Assembly: GCA_963575745.1 (NCBI GenBank)
Contig: CAUYUJ010021069.1
Span: 82,501-145,298 of the forward strand
Length of the DNA: 62,798 bases
Reading direction: 5' to 3'
From: Prorocentrum cordatum
Lineage: Eukaryota > Sar > Dinophyceae > Prorocentrales > Prorocentraceae
The notes beneath the pieces are model-generated. The model made no database searches. It saw nothing but the letters and a program-made list of their open reading frames with translations, and had not been told where the DNA came from. Below are positions 17,378 through 26,336 of this stretch, one piece after another. The stretch's first letter is position 1. Each line of letters starts with the position of its first letter. The position numbers and the translations under genes were made by a program.

Positions 17378-20300
17378 GTACTGCACATGCTTATCCTGCC
17401 GACCTTCCTGAGCAAGTTGAACCAGGCGAAGGTATGAGACGCATCGGTGATCGTATTATCCCAAAAGTGGCTACGTGCCCGGCATGCATCGACAACGTCC
17501 GAAAGGACAGTCCTAGCCATAGCAGACACCCTACACAGTGCAAACATCATGACTCCATCTCTGTATATTGGCCATGTCCAGCATGTCAGAGGGATCTTAC
17601 GAGAAGCAAGGGTGTTAAGAACCACCTTGATACCGAACCTGGTAAATGTCGTTTTGCTGAACCATTTAAACTACCAGACGACCACGACCCCGAAGGCAAA
17701 GCCGTGCCAGCTTGGTGGAAACCCTTACCTAAACCTGGTGAGGGCCAAGCTTCAGCTTCAGGTGGCCGCCAAGGCGCACACGCCAGGCCACCACGACCAC
17801 GATCCTTCGGTAACGTCGATCCGACATCTGGTACTAGCAGCTACGACCTACTACGAGACGCCCCCGAGCGTGGAAACACGCCTTCTGCGTCTTCTAGTGA
17901 CACGCCACAGGTAGCGGCCCGCCGCGGACGTCTACAAGGCGTACCACCACCTCCAGACGCAGTCAACACAGGGGATCAACTACGGAGAGCTACAAGGAAC
18001 CCTCTTGCCTCCACCGGCTCTGGGGCTCCACGACTACCCGACTGGACGAGATTTGACATCCAACACAGTCTACAGAGTCTCCGTAGTCACGAACCCCATG
18101 TTGTGAAAAAGGAACTCCGAAAACTGCATCTGCGATGGTATCATGCGAAGGAGCCAAAGATGAGGTTAATCCTCGAAAAGGTGGGGCTTGATAACGTTCG
18201 ACTGAACATGATCAAGGAAATCTGCGATACCTGTCGGGAATGTAGAGCATGGAAACGTCCAGGAAACTCAACATTACCATCGGTAAGCCTCCCTGGTAAC
18301 TGGCTCGATGAAGGGGAAATGGACCTCATGTTTTACAAGAAACGGACCATATTTCATATTATGGACCGTTGTATTCGCCTGGCAGCAGGCCTAGAGATTT
18401 CCGACAGAGAACGCGACACTATCATCGACGCCTACCACTGTTGCTGGATTGCCTATCACGGACCCTTCAAAGTTTTATACTCAGACGGAGAAGGCGCCCT
18501 GAACAACGATGCCGCTAAAACCATGATGGCCAATAAGGGCACGGAGCTTCGTATCCGTGCTCCTGGCCAACACGCGACTTCAATTGAGTCACGAAACGGC
18601 ATTCTCAGAGGCGTCCTCCACATGATTGAGGAAGAATTGAATAGACACAACATCCCTGTTGTATTCACTAGAGTATTGGCGGAAGGCATCTTCGTTACTA
18701 ATGCGTTTACGTTTTATAACGGAGTATCGCCATATCAGGCACACACAGGACGTCAGCCCTCCTTCCTTCCTGATCTCGATACCCTTGACTTTCCCAAGGG
18801 ACCCGAGACTTCAGGACACGAACGAGAACGTCGTGTAAGGGAAGTCAGCCTCGAAGCCATAACTCAGGCTACTGCTGTAGCCAAGACAAATCGGGCTCTT
18901 AGGGCTAAGACGACTCCTGATGGTGCTCGCCTCTACTCATCAGGGGATTTGGTCGACTACCACCGACCTACTGCCACCAAGGACGACCATGGAGGCTGGA
19001 ACGGCCCATTCCCGGTGATCCGAAACGTGCCTGAAAGAGGACATATTGTTGTCAAGGCAGGATCTCGTGAGGTAATTGTGATGTATCCTGATGCTCGTCA
19101 CACACTATACATCGAATGTCTCCTCACACGGGAACTTGGCATGGATAATATGGCCATGCAAACCGTCCTTGCTCATGTGGCACACCTCAGCGCAGGGGAA
19201 CCTGCCAAAGTTTTCGGGTATATCCCCGATTACAAGGGAAATCTTAATCTGTCAGACGACAGCAAGTTTCACCCGCGCGTACACTTAGCACTACAGTATC
19301 TCGTACGGAATTACTTCCGAGTAGAACATGTAGTAGCAGTTCGATTGGCTAAGAGTGTGTCAAGCCTACCTGCAGTAAAGTACGCCACCGGGTCTACGCT
19401 GATCCACTATGACAACGACATCAGCCCGGCGTTCCACTATTACGAATGCGTGGGCACTGGCTTAAACATTTCTCAGATCACTGGTAGCACTCACTCCAGA
19501 CTTATTCAATGCTTGACTTCACGTGTCCCTTCCTTAGGATTTCACGACGATTTGGCTAAATATCAGCATCCAAGCAACACGTCTGGAGAACACGAGTCGC
19601 CTGGAAACAGGCCTTCTCCAGACACACCAGACGCTTCATCGCCGAGCGAAGGCCGTCTGTCGACAATCTATGAGGAAAATGAGGAACACAATATTGAAGC
19701 TATGATGCTGGAAGAGTGGTACGACGAGCTACGTATGGACCTTCATCCTACGACGATTACCGATGATTATCTTTATTGCGTCCCAACAACTATGCTGCCC
19801 GACCAGTGTGTTTTGGTTTCAGCATTTGTGGACGAAGATGATATTATATCATCAGATATTCTCGGAGACGAGCCGAAATCATGTGAGTCCTGTCTAGTCT
19901 CTCTTTGTTCAAACACAGCCGACGAGAGCTACTCTCTAGACAGTGATGAATACGGTCCTTACGTTGAACTATGCTTTACATCAGAAATGTTTAAAATAGT
20001 GTTGGATCAGACTCAACTTGCACAGCTCGATACCGATATGGTCGCAACGATGAGAGTATATGTATCCTCTGCTGCTAAACGTGCTGTGGTTGTCAAAGAA
20101 GATGATCTACTAACCAAAGCCGTCATAGCAGCACATCCAAAGGAGGTTAGTGAAGCCTTATATACTGAGCTCAAAATCTGGATTGATAATCGATGCTTTG
20201 AGATGTACGATTTATCCAAAGCTTCCAACATCATGACATCCAGATATGTATACAAGTGGAAGTTCGTAAAGATGGGTACCGAGAACGTTAAAACCATTCG

Positions 20301-20601
20301 TATCAGACTGGTCCTTCGTGGATTTATGGATACTGAGGCTTTTGATGTGGAAACGTTCTCGGGAACCGCCCGAAGGCAGTCCCAACGACTCCTGGCAAGT
20401 GAAGCGGCATGCCATCCAGAGTGGATCTTAGCATCCATGGATATCGATAAGGCGTTCCTCAAGGGTTTAACCGATGAGGAACTTGCCCATGCCACCGGCG
20501 AGGAAACTCGCATGGTTTGCTTTACTCTTCCACCAGGAAGCGCTCAGGTACTTCGTACATTACCCGGCTTCTCATCCTACGACGAAAGTGCCGGACTCTA
20601 G
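17233..20601 (+). CDS. Integrase and truncated reverse transcriptase, copy 1
   Basis: No ATG fits; useful coding begins near 17335 by a frame change. A Cys/His cluster (17480-17660; CPAC..H..C) precedes the integrase. The integrase zinc domain is H299-X4-H304 with C331, C334 and C337. The core has D364-X53-D418-X33-E452 (MDLMFY, SDGEG, IESRNG), so the DDE triad is intact. A C-terminal GGWNGPFPV block resembles the usual copia integrase tail. After an acidic linker, RT starts at about 20150: SRYVYKWKF, RIRLVLRGF, FSGTARRQSQR and the first catalytic Asp in ASMDIDKAFLKG (20440). It stops at 20601 before the expected (F/Y/H)xDD motif. Hairpins lie at 17358, 17868, 19192, 19599 and 20498. Confidence 0.88.
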   Translation: MQRSACARTTVQHRAFTGTKIYSTTAVCLRGSRLSGEAIDTTRGNAPISTAHAYPADLPEQVEPGEGMRRIGDRIIPKVATCPACIDNVRKDSPSHSRHPTQCKHHDSISVYWPCPACQRDLTRSKGVKNHLDTEPGKCRFAEPFKLPDDHDPEGKAVPAWWKPLPKPGEGQASASGGRQGAHARPPRPRSFGNVDPTSGTSSYDLLRDAPERGNTPSASSSDTPQVAARRGRLQGVPPPPDAVNTGDQLRRATRNPLASTGSGAPRLPDWTRFDIQHSLQSLRSHEPHVVKKELRKLHLRWYHAKEPKMRLILEKVGLDNVRLNMIKEICDTCRECRAWKRPGNSTLPSVSLPGNWLDEGEMDLMFYKKRTIFHIMDRCIRLAAGLEISDRERDTIIDAYHCCWIAYHGPFKVLYSDGEGALNNDAAKTMMANKGTELRIRAPGQHATSIESRNGILRGVLHMIEEELNRHNIPVVFTRVLAEGIFVTNAFTFYNGVSPYQAHTGRQPSFLPDLDTLDFPKGPETSGHERERRVREVSLEAITQATAVAKTNRALRAKTTPDGARLYSSGDLVDYHRPTATKDDHGGWNGPFPVIRNVPERGHIVVKAGSREVIVMYPDARHTLYIECLLTRELGMDNMAMQTVLAHVAHLSAGEPAKVFGYIPDYKGNLNLSDDSKFHPRVHLALQYLVRNYFRVEHVVAVRLAKSVSSLPAVKYATGSTLIHYDNDISPAFHYYECVGTGLNISQITGSTHSRLIQCLTSRVPSLGFHDDLAKYQHPSNTSGEHESPGNRPSPDTPDASSPSEGRLSTIYEENEEHNIEAMMLEEWYDELRMDLHPTTITDDYLYCVPTTMLPDQCVLVSAFVDEDDIISSDILGDEPKSCESCLVSLCSNTADESYSLDSDEYGPYVELCFTSEMFKIVLDQTQLAQLDTDMVATMRVYVSSAAKRAVVVKEDDLLTKAVIAAHPKEVSEALYTELKIWIDNRCFEMYDLSKASNIMTSRYVYKWKFVKMGTENVKTIRIRLVLRGFMDTEAFDVETFSGTARRQSQRLLASEAACHPEWILASMDIDKAFLKGLTDEELAHATGEETRMVCFTLPPGSAQVLRTLPGFSSYDESAGL

Positions 20602-20697
20602 TCGCGCTCAACTCTAGTGCCGAACGCTGTTGGAGCCGTGTCGCGCCCCTCGGAAGGTCGGATATTGATGGACCTGTCTTCCATCACCACCACTATA
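20601..20697. other. Downstream junction of copy 1
   Basis: Homology to copy 2 ends around 20590-20600. No LTR, polypurine tract or target duplication is visible, so the truncation is probably a rearrangement rather than the end of the element. Confidence 0.5.
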
Positions 20698-20916
20698 AGT
20701 TGGAGGGGGAGGAGTTGGAGGATGAGGAGGAGAAGAGGAGGAGAAGAGGAGGAGAAGAGGAGGAGGAGGGGGAGGAGGAGGAGGAGGAGGAGGAGGAGGA
20801 GGAGAGGAGGAGGAGGAGGAGGTGCAGGAGGAGAGGTGGAGGGGAGGTGGAGGGAGGAGGAGGAGGAGGAGGAGGAGGAGGAAAAGGAGGAGGAGGAAGA
20901 CGAGGAGGACCCCCCC
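20698..20916 (+). repeat. (GGA)n polypurine array
   Basis: About 215 bp of GGA/GAG triplets with few interruptions. All six frames stay open and give poly-Glu, poly-Arg, poly-Gly and, on the minus strand, poly-Ser/Pro/Leu artefacts. Confidence 0.95.
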
Positions 20917-20929
20917 TCCCTTGTACTTA

Positions 20930-20962
20930 TGGTGGTGGTGGTGGTGGTGGTGGTGGTGGTGG
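20930..20962 (+). repeat. (GGT)n microsatellite
   Basis: Ten or so GGT triplets directly after the polypurine array. Confidence 0.9.
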
Positions 20963-21137
20963 AAAACGAGCCCACCAGAGATGGGGTGATCCCGACGTGG
21001 CCCACGCGGCGAGAGCGCTCCCGGGCTGCCAGGCTCGCCCTGAACGCCTGCCCGGGCGCCGAGTGACTGGCCCCGCAGGGGTGCCCTGGGGAGGCACGGG
21101 CCCCGGAGGGTTTCTCCGAAGGCCTTAGGCGACTCGT

Positions 21138-21307
21138 TTTCCTCCTCTCTACTTTGCCTCCTCCTCTTCCTCCTCCTCTTCCTCCTCCTCCTCCCTCCTC
21201 CTCATCCTCCTCCTCCCCCCTCCCCCCTCCTCCCTCCTCCCTCCTCCTCCTCCTCCTGCTCCTCCGCCTCCTCCTCCTCCTCCTCCTCCTCCTCCTCCTC
21301 CTCCTCG
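21138..21307 (+). repeat. (CTC)n polypyrimidine array
   Basis: Triplets CTC/CCT. This is the complement of the GGA array at 20698-20916, so the two together could fold into a large imperfect stem. From 21308 to 21546 there is GC-rich sequence with GTCGCC/GCCGTC triplets and no gene. Confidence 0.9.
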
Positions 21308-21546
21308 GGTCGCGTACGGCCCCGGGGGACACCGTGGAACTGGCCCCCGATCGATAGCCCGTCAGCCGCCGTCGCCGTCGGCGTCGCTGTCGCTGCTGCC
21401 GTCGCCGCCGCCGCGGTGCGGGCCGAGGCCTCCGGTTCGCCTTCGTGGCGCCGGTCGGCGCAGGCTCGCGCGGGCGCGGGGAGGGGGGCGTGGGGGGCCA
21501 GGGGGAAGGAGGGGAGGAGGAGGGAGTAGCTGGTGTACCCTCCCGT

Positions 21547-21666
21547 CTTGAGCGTCGATTGGCGTCTGCGAGTCGATGAGCTAGCGCCGATCTAGCATCA
21601 GTGAGCGCCAATTCGCGTCGATGTAGCGTCGATTCGCGTCGATTTAGCGTCGACTAGCGTCGATGC
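21547..21666. repeat. GCGTCGAT minisatellite
   Basis: The octamer to dodecamer (A)GCGTCGAT(T/C) recurs about ten times with variants (GCGCCGAT, GCATCAGT). Confidence 0.8.
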
Positions 21667-21689
21667 GCAAGAGCGGACAAGATGGCATG

Positions 21690-22350
21690 GGAGGCTCACA
21701 TGAGTTGCCTCTGGAGGAGGGGATGAGGAGGGGAGGAGGGTAGAGAGCGTTGTTTGTTCCCCTGCGACAGTTAACGGGCGTGACTGGGTGCGGTGGGCGC
21801 GAGGGGGCCGGTCACGACGTCGTGATTCGCGCTGGCGCCGTCTGGGAATGTTGGAGCATGGCTCATTATCAGAAGGAGGTAGGGAGGGAGGGAAGGAGGG
21901 GCCATGAGGGAGGGAGGGACCAGGAGGGATGACAAGAGAAGGCAAGAGCACTTGCAAGCCAATGGTTCGATGTCTTGCTGATTGGATAGATGAGCGCAGC
22001 TAAAGGACATGGACGGAACATATGGAACTTGGCTCTGTGACCGCTGTGAGAAGCGCCTACCATCGGCCAGGAGGGAGGGGGAGGATGATCAGGAGGGGAG
22101 GGATGGAGGGCATGAGGAGGGAAGGATCGAGGGTACGCAGATCGGTCCCCAAACGTTGCGTTTTAGCTTCTGTCGGCCCCCAGGCGCTGCATTTCAGCTT
22201 GCCAACCGCCGTAGCCGGCTAGGCTCGAGAACTGCGGTGACTGTAAGTAGGTCTTGCAGAACGAGCAAACAAAAAAGGCACTTACACATCGTTGCGTTTT
22301 CATCCTGAGTCATCGTGGGGGACCAGGAGGGAGGGAGGAAGGGAGGGAGA
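21690..22350. repeat. Scattered GGGAGGGAGG blocks
   Basis: G-rich blocks with GACCAGGAGGGAGGGAGG-like sequence occur at about 21877-21930, 22060-22130 and 22320-22352, separated by unique sequence. They have the spacing of possible G-quadruplex motifs. No gene is supported in this stretch. Confidence 0.6.
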
Positions 22351-22970
22351 TGCATCCGACGTCGACGATGCGATGCATCGGCGATGCGGAGCGATCCTTG
22401 GACCCTTTCTACTCGGACCCCATCTGGGAGGCCCCTAGTAGAGGTTGGAGCCGGCTGGGTGGCTGTGGTGGCCCAGCACTAGCTCCAGCCAGCAGAAAAG
22501 GCTGCGAGAGGCGTGCTCTTGTCCCCACGGCTGGACGCGGCCCGAGAGTCTTGTCAGTTTCGACCCTGGGAGGGGTTCGGGACCGATTCGAGCGGATCTG
22601 CCTTCGTCCCCCATTTTTGTCAGATTTTTGTCGGGGTCCATCCGGCGCCAATCCCCCCGCCGCTTCCAGCGTAGACGTGCCCACGGTGGGGCCATGGAGG
22701 GACCCCAGTTTGAGGCTGAGATCGTTTCCTCCTGCAGGGACCGTCTAGAGAGATTTTCCTCCGATCCCACCTCTGGCCCTAGCCGAGCTTTCCGTTCCAC
22801 TGACATGAGGAGGCAAGAGCACGAGAAGGAGGAGGCCAAAACGGTCCAAGCACAGATCCTTGCACCCCTGCTCCACTTCCTGACGCACGCGCCCGTGGAC
22901 GCCTCGAAATGAAGGCAGGGCGACGCCTCGAAATGGTGGACGAGGAAAAGGAGGGTCTAGGTTTCAGTTG
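22351..22970. other. Intergenic, no gene recognised
   Basis: Overlapping open frames on both strands, none with a recognisable domain. GC-rich and without visible repeats. Confidence 0.5.
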
Positions 22971-23045
22971 GGCACGCCCCTCTACAGAAGGAAAATCCAA
23001 ACATAGTCAGACAATAGTCCCGCGACGATTTTGTTGAATTTATTA
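22971..23045 (+). repeat. 75-bp diverged direct repeat, left copy
   Basis: CCCTCTACAG, then AAATCCAAACATAGTCA, GACGAT and TTAGAG match in order the stretch 23290-23366 (CCCTCTACAG, AAAATAGTCAAGCA, GACGATC, CATAG). A short block of the decamer-type repeat (CTCTGGGGGTCTTC) lies between them at 23150-23240. Confidence 0.5.
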
Positions 23046-23289
23046 GAGCATTTTTTAGAATATGTTTTTGTCTATTTCAATTTTTGGTCCGAAATCCCTC
23101 AGTAGGGGGACACGCCCGACTTAAGTTCAGGTTGTTGGACCTGCCTGGCTGTGTCTGGGGCTTCCTCGAGGCCTCTCTGGGGGTCTTCTGGGTGTCTCGG
23201 GGGCCTCCCGGGCTTCCAGGACCTCCTTGAGAGGCTACCGATCTCGACCTTCTGGAAGGTCCTCGTCGTCGCTACTGTTAAATCGGGCG

Positions 23290-23366
23290 TGTCCCTCTAC
23301 AGGGGGCATCTCCGAAAATAGTCAAGCATTGTATGGGGACGATCTTCCTACTCTATTCTCATAGAT
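23290..23366 (+). repeat. 75-bp diverged direct repeat, right copy
   Basis: Partner of 22971-23045. Confidence 0.5.
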
Positions 23367-24358
23367 CGCCCAAGGAAGGGCCAATATTCCTGCTCGCCCC
23401 CGCCCTTGGTCGCTGTGGGCCGCGCTGGCTCGTGGGGGCCTCGCCCCTCCTCTGGCGGCGGGCGGCGGCGACGACGGCAGCGCGGTTGCGGGCCATCTGT
23501 GCCCGGGGGGGCCGAGCGAAGAGAGGGCGCGCGGCCCGGCGTGCTTGGGGGGCGTCGTCGTCGTCGCCGTGCCTCCTCTTCCTCGCTCCTTCGGGATATG
23601 GGTAAACATCGATATCATTTTTTCATCATGGGGGTCGCGGTTTCATCTCGAATCTCTTGGGGCCCAGATTGGCCCAAAGGCCCGCTTAACCTGTTCTCTA
23701 GGCTGTCGAGACATGCGACGAGACAAGGTTGGGGGGATCACGTCGAGAGTTCGAGGGGCCCGCGTCGCCCAGGGGAGCATTCGGTGTGGTGGCCGCACTG
23801 CGTGCTGAGTCAGTGGGAATTTGGGCCAGCCGCACGGTTTTGGGGCTTGGGTAATTCCACGAGGACGTTTCAGGCGATGGGGGCCTACGAAGTGCCAGAA
23901 CCGCGCGGTGAACGACCGCGCGACGAGGTCTTCGGATCCCGAGGTCGCCGCGCGATATTTCACCGTTCCGTGTCGGGACCTCCGAACAATCGACGGAATC
24001 GTCGTTGGTGGCATCTGTTCATTTCTAAAAGTCATACATCTGAGCGTTTCGATCCCGGCCCCCAGCCCTCTCATTCGTGTCCGTGTTTCACTTTCGTCGT
24101 GGTCCTCCCTGCCGGTTTCTGCGCCGGGCCTGCGGTGAGGGGCCGTTGCACGCCAATCCGGGGGCGGATTGGTTTTGGGCGTGCCAGGCTTTCGCCCGGC
24201 GGGCGCCCGCGGGCGACTCGTGCGCGCCCCGTGCGGGGCCGCGCTTGACTTGCGCAGCCTGCGTCGCGTGTGTGTTGCACAACGTATAGCGCGCCCCATG
24301 CATCGCACGCCCAGGGAACAATACTTTGCTGCTTGGGGTCCACACTGGCAAACTTCTA
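23367..24358. other. Intergenic, no gene recognised
   Basis: GC-rich unique sequence. A 280-codon plus-strand frame and a 251-codon minus-strand frame overlap each other; neither has a motif or start context that would favour it. Confidence 0.5.
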
Positions 24359-24756
24359 CCGTGTATATGTACGTGTGTGTGTTTAGATATGTACACATAC
24401 CTACACATTAATTTATGCATCTATGTCTGTATGCATGTAGGTGTGTATGCATGTATGTATGTGTGTATGTGTGTATGCATGTATGTATGTATGTATGTAT
24501 GTATGTATGTATGCATGCATGTATGTATGTATGTATGTATGTATGTATGTATGTATGTATGCATGTGTGTATGTGTGTATGTGTGTATGTATGTATGCAT
24601 GCATGCATGCATGCATGCATGTATGTATGTATGTATGTATGTATGTATGCATGTATGTATGTATGCATGCATGCATGCATGCATGCATGCATGCATGTAT
24701 GTATGTATGTATGTATGTATGTATGTATGTATGTATGTATGTATGTATGTATGTAG
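24359..24756 (+). repeat. (ATGT)n tetranucleotide array
   Basis: About 400 bp of ATGT with interspersed ATGC and GTGT units. Runs of ATGC cluster at 24596-24620 and 24662-24697, giving the array a higher-order pattern. Cys/Met/Tyr/Val and His/Thr/Ile frames are artefacts. Confidence 0.97.
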
Positions 24757-25145
24757 ACTTATGTGGTGTGTTATTGCAGGCAAGCAGGGGCATTTGATCC
24801 TGGCATCAGCATATTTTTGCCGACGGGAGCAACATGACACGTCATACTTAGATTATTTGTCCTGGCCCTCGCGCTCGCTTGTACCGCGTTGACGAGCCCG
24901 TTGAGAAAAAAATGGGAATCGCGGGCGCTCGCTTTCTACCCCTCCAGTGAGCCCTGCGGGCCCCCTGAACCCCAGGAGGCCCATGGGCCTTCCGAGCCCC
25001 GCGAGCCTCGCATTTCGGCTCTCGGGCGCTCGCTGCCCTTCGATGATCGGCGACCCTGGCGCGTCCTCGGGCTCGAGGGGCCCCCGCCCTCCCGCCCAGC
25101 GTCCCCAGGGACCGCACCCCAGACTTCTCCAGTGCCGTCTTGGCG

Positions 25146-25259
25146 CTGGTCCGCATGCTTTCCGTCACCGGCAAGGCACTTGCACTGAGACGCCACTGGA
25201 ATTGAGTCTTTGGGGGGAAAGATGCCCTGCATGGGCTTCGCAGGCATGGCCAGGGCCCG
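25146..25259 (+). repeat. About 110-bp direct repeat, left copy
   Basis: From CTGGTCCGC to CATGGCCA this is nearly identical to 26229-26336 (one substitution in the roughly 85-bp core, small differences at the left end). The copies are 1.08 kb apart and have no open frame in common. From 24757 to 25145 nothing is recognised. Confidence 0.85.
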
Positions 25260-25683
25260 ATTCATTGGTCCGAAAGATACCCGTACCCGGGGCCAGCCAA
25301 GGTGAGATGGGCCGTCCGGGGGACTGGGCGCTTGCTATTGTGCCCGGTCAGCTTGCCCCGCGCGCGCCAGTGCAGCATCCGCGCGTCAAGACGCAACGGC
25401 GCGCTCGATGGCTGGGTGTCTGATTGCAGAGACAAGCGCTGGTTTTTGTTAGGGACGTCTCGGGGCATCGTGGTGCGTGCGCGGTTCAAAGCCGCCCATA
25501 TGTGGCGGCGCCTGCCCCAATCGATAAAGAGTTGCATTTCCTCGCTATCCTGGCAACCAATGCGTCTGGGCCTGCACTGGGGAACGACGTTGCAATGTCG
25601 CGCCCCCAGGGGGCCGCAGCGGCCACGTCGGGGACGGCTCTGGAGGGCATGATATGTGTTCGAGAGCGTTTTGGGCCTGCCGC

Positions 25684-25747
25684 CACCTCGGCTAGGTACG
25701 GGGACCTGCCTGAAACTACCGAAACATACCCGGACCTAGCTGGGGTG
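25684..25747. repeat. Foldback hairpin A
   Basis: Arms 25684-25702 and 25729-25747 pair over 19 nt with two G-U pairs and one mismatch. The arms contain GGCTAGGTACGG and its complement. It is followed 8 nt later by the related hairpin B. Confidence 0.75.
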
Positions 25748-25755
25748 AGCTGCGG

Positions 25756-25818
25756 CACCCCGGCTAGGTACGGGTATGTTTTTGGGTTTTCATGGGGCAA
25801 CCGTACCTAGCTGGGGTG
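25756..25818. repeat. Foldback hairpin B
   Basis: Arms 25756-25773 (CACCCCGGCTAGGTACGG) and 25801-25818 pair over 18 nt with one G-U, around a 27-nt loop. The same arm sequences as hairpin A indicate tandem copies of one inverted-repeat element. Confidence 0.85.
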
Positions 25819-26228
25819 ATCCGCAGACGGCCGTGCAAGGGGGGCGGCTTCTGGCGACCTCGCCCAGGGCACAGATTCGTGATGTCTCTGCATCGAGCAA
25901 TTCGCGATAGGGCGGTTGTCGCGCAATGACGTTCGCGCCAAAGTTGTTCGCATGCGCCCCCGAGTGCGCGTTGACTCCTCAACGCCCGGATGTGTGTCTG
26001 GGGGCGCGCCTCCGCAGTAGCTGGTCTACATCGACAACGACCAACGCAGGGTCGGGCACTCCGCCGATTCGAACGCACGTGCGATCGGTGCTAACGTGCG
26101 CCCCGAGAAGACAGCGGTGTGTAATGCTCGATCGGCTGTCGTTTCTACACTTGTGCAGCCGCCGTCAGCTGCGACGCGTCGCCCCCCCGGCCCCTTGCCA
26201 CCCTGCCTAGGTAAGGGTACAGGTATCA

Positions 26229-26336
26229 GCTGGTCCGCGTGCTACCGGCAAGGCACTTGCACTGAGACGCCACTGGAATTGAGTCTTTGGGGGGAAAGAT
26301 GTCCTGCATGGGCTTCGCAGGCATGGCCACGGCCCA
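26229..26336 (+). repeat. About 110-bp direct repeat, right copy
   Basis: Partner of 25146-25259. Between 25819 and 26228 and from 26337 to 27370 I recognise no gene; open frames overlap on both strands and lack motifs. Confidence 0.85.

Larger units (their letters stand above)
6958..20511 (+). repeat. Dispersed 14-nt GNRA-tetraloop hairpin family in copy 1
   Basis: Pattern GCxyG-GNRA-CyxGC, usually followed by C. Strict 5-bp copies start at 6958, 6997, 8380, 8857, 9424, 10350, 10926, 11007, 12150, 12411, 12651, 12829, 13239, 13801, 14290, 14323, 14858, 14947, 16006, 16264, 17358, 17868, 19192, 19599 and 20498. G-U variants start at 7831, 8710 and 15390. A GACA-loop copy starts at 13720 and a 4-bp copy at 19861. 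Middle pairs seen are GG/CC, AG/CT, GA/TC, TC/GA, AC/GT, GC/GC, GT/AC, CT/AG and TG/CA. Loops are mostly GAAA, with GCAA, GTAA, GAGA and GGAA. Most are read as X-Gly-Asn-X-Pro, but the copies at 15390, 19192 and 20498 lie in other codon phases. I found none outside the two retroelements. Confidence 0.9.
6472..20600 (+). mobile_element. Ty1/copia-like LTR retroelement, copy 1 (3'-truncated)
   Basis: The order is LTR-like region, primer binding site, gag with CCHC knuckle, a long accessory region (Tpt1-like and RING-H2 domains), protease-like, methyltransferase-like, zinc-finger, integrase and the beginning of reverse transcriptase. Integrase before RT is the copia order. Homology to copy 2 stops at about 20600, and the rest of RT, RNase H and the 3' LTR are absent. 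Long frames (462, 157, 374, 1123, 684, 672 and 1122 codons) with few stops suggest a young insertion, but single-base frame changes link them at about 8426, 8575, 9910, 13260 and 17335. Whether those are decay, programmed shifts or sequencing errors cannot be told here. The element is visibly less GC-rich than its flanks. Confidence 0.88.

Noticed and set aside
6958-20511. Hairpin family as a CRISPR array
   Set aside because: Spacing is irregular (13 bp to more than 1 kb), the repeats lie inside coding sequence and vary in the stem, and there are no cas genes.
20498-20511. RT-domain hairpin as an inserted family member
   Set aside because: Counted as a match, but copy 2 encodes the same conserved GE-x-x-R segment without a hairpin, so this one may be coincidental or secondary.
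20598-21611. 337-codon minus-strand frame rich in Arg/Ser/Leu
   Set aside because: It runs across GGA and CTC triplet arrays that keep all frames open. No domain or start context.
24359-24756. Cys/Met/Val-rich protein frames in the ATGT array
   Set aside because: Pure tetranucleotide repeat.
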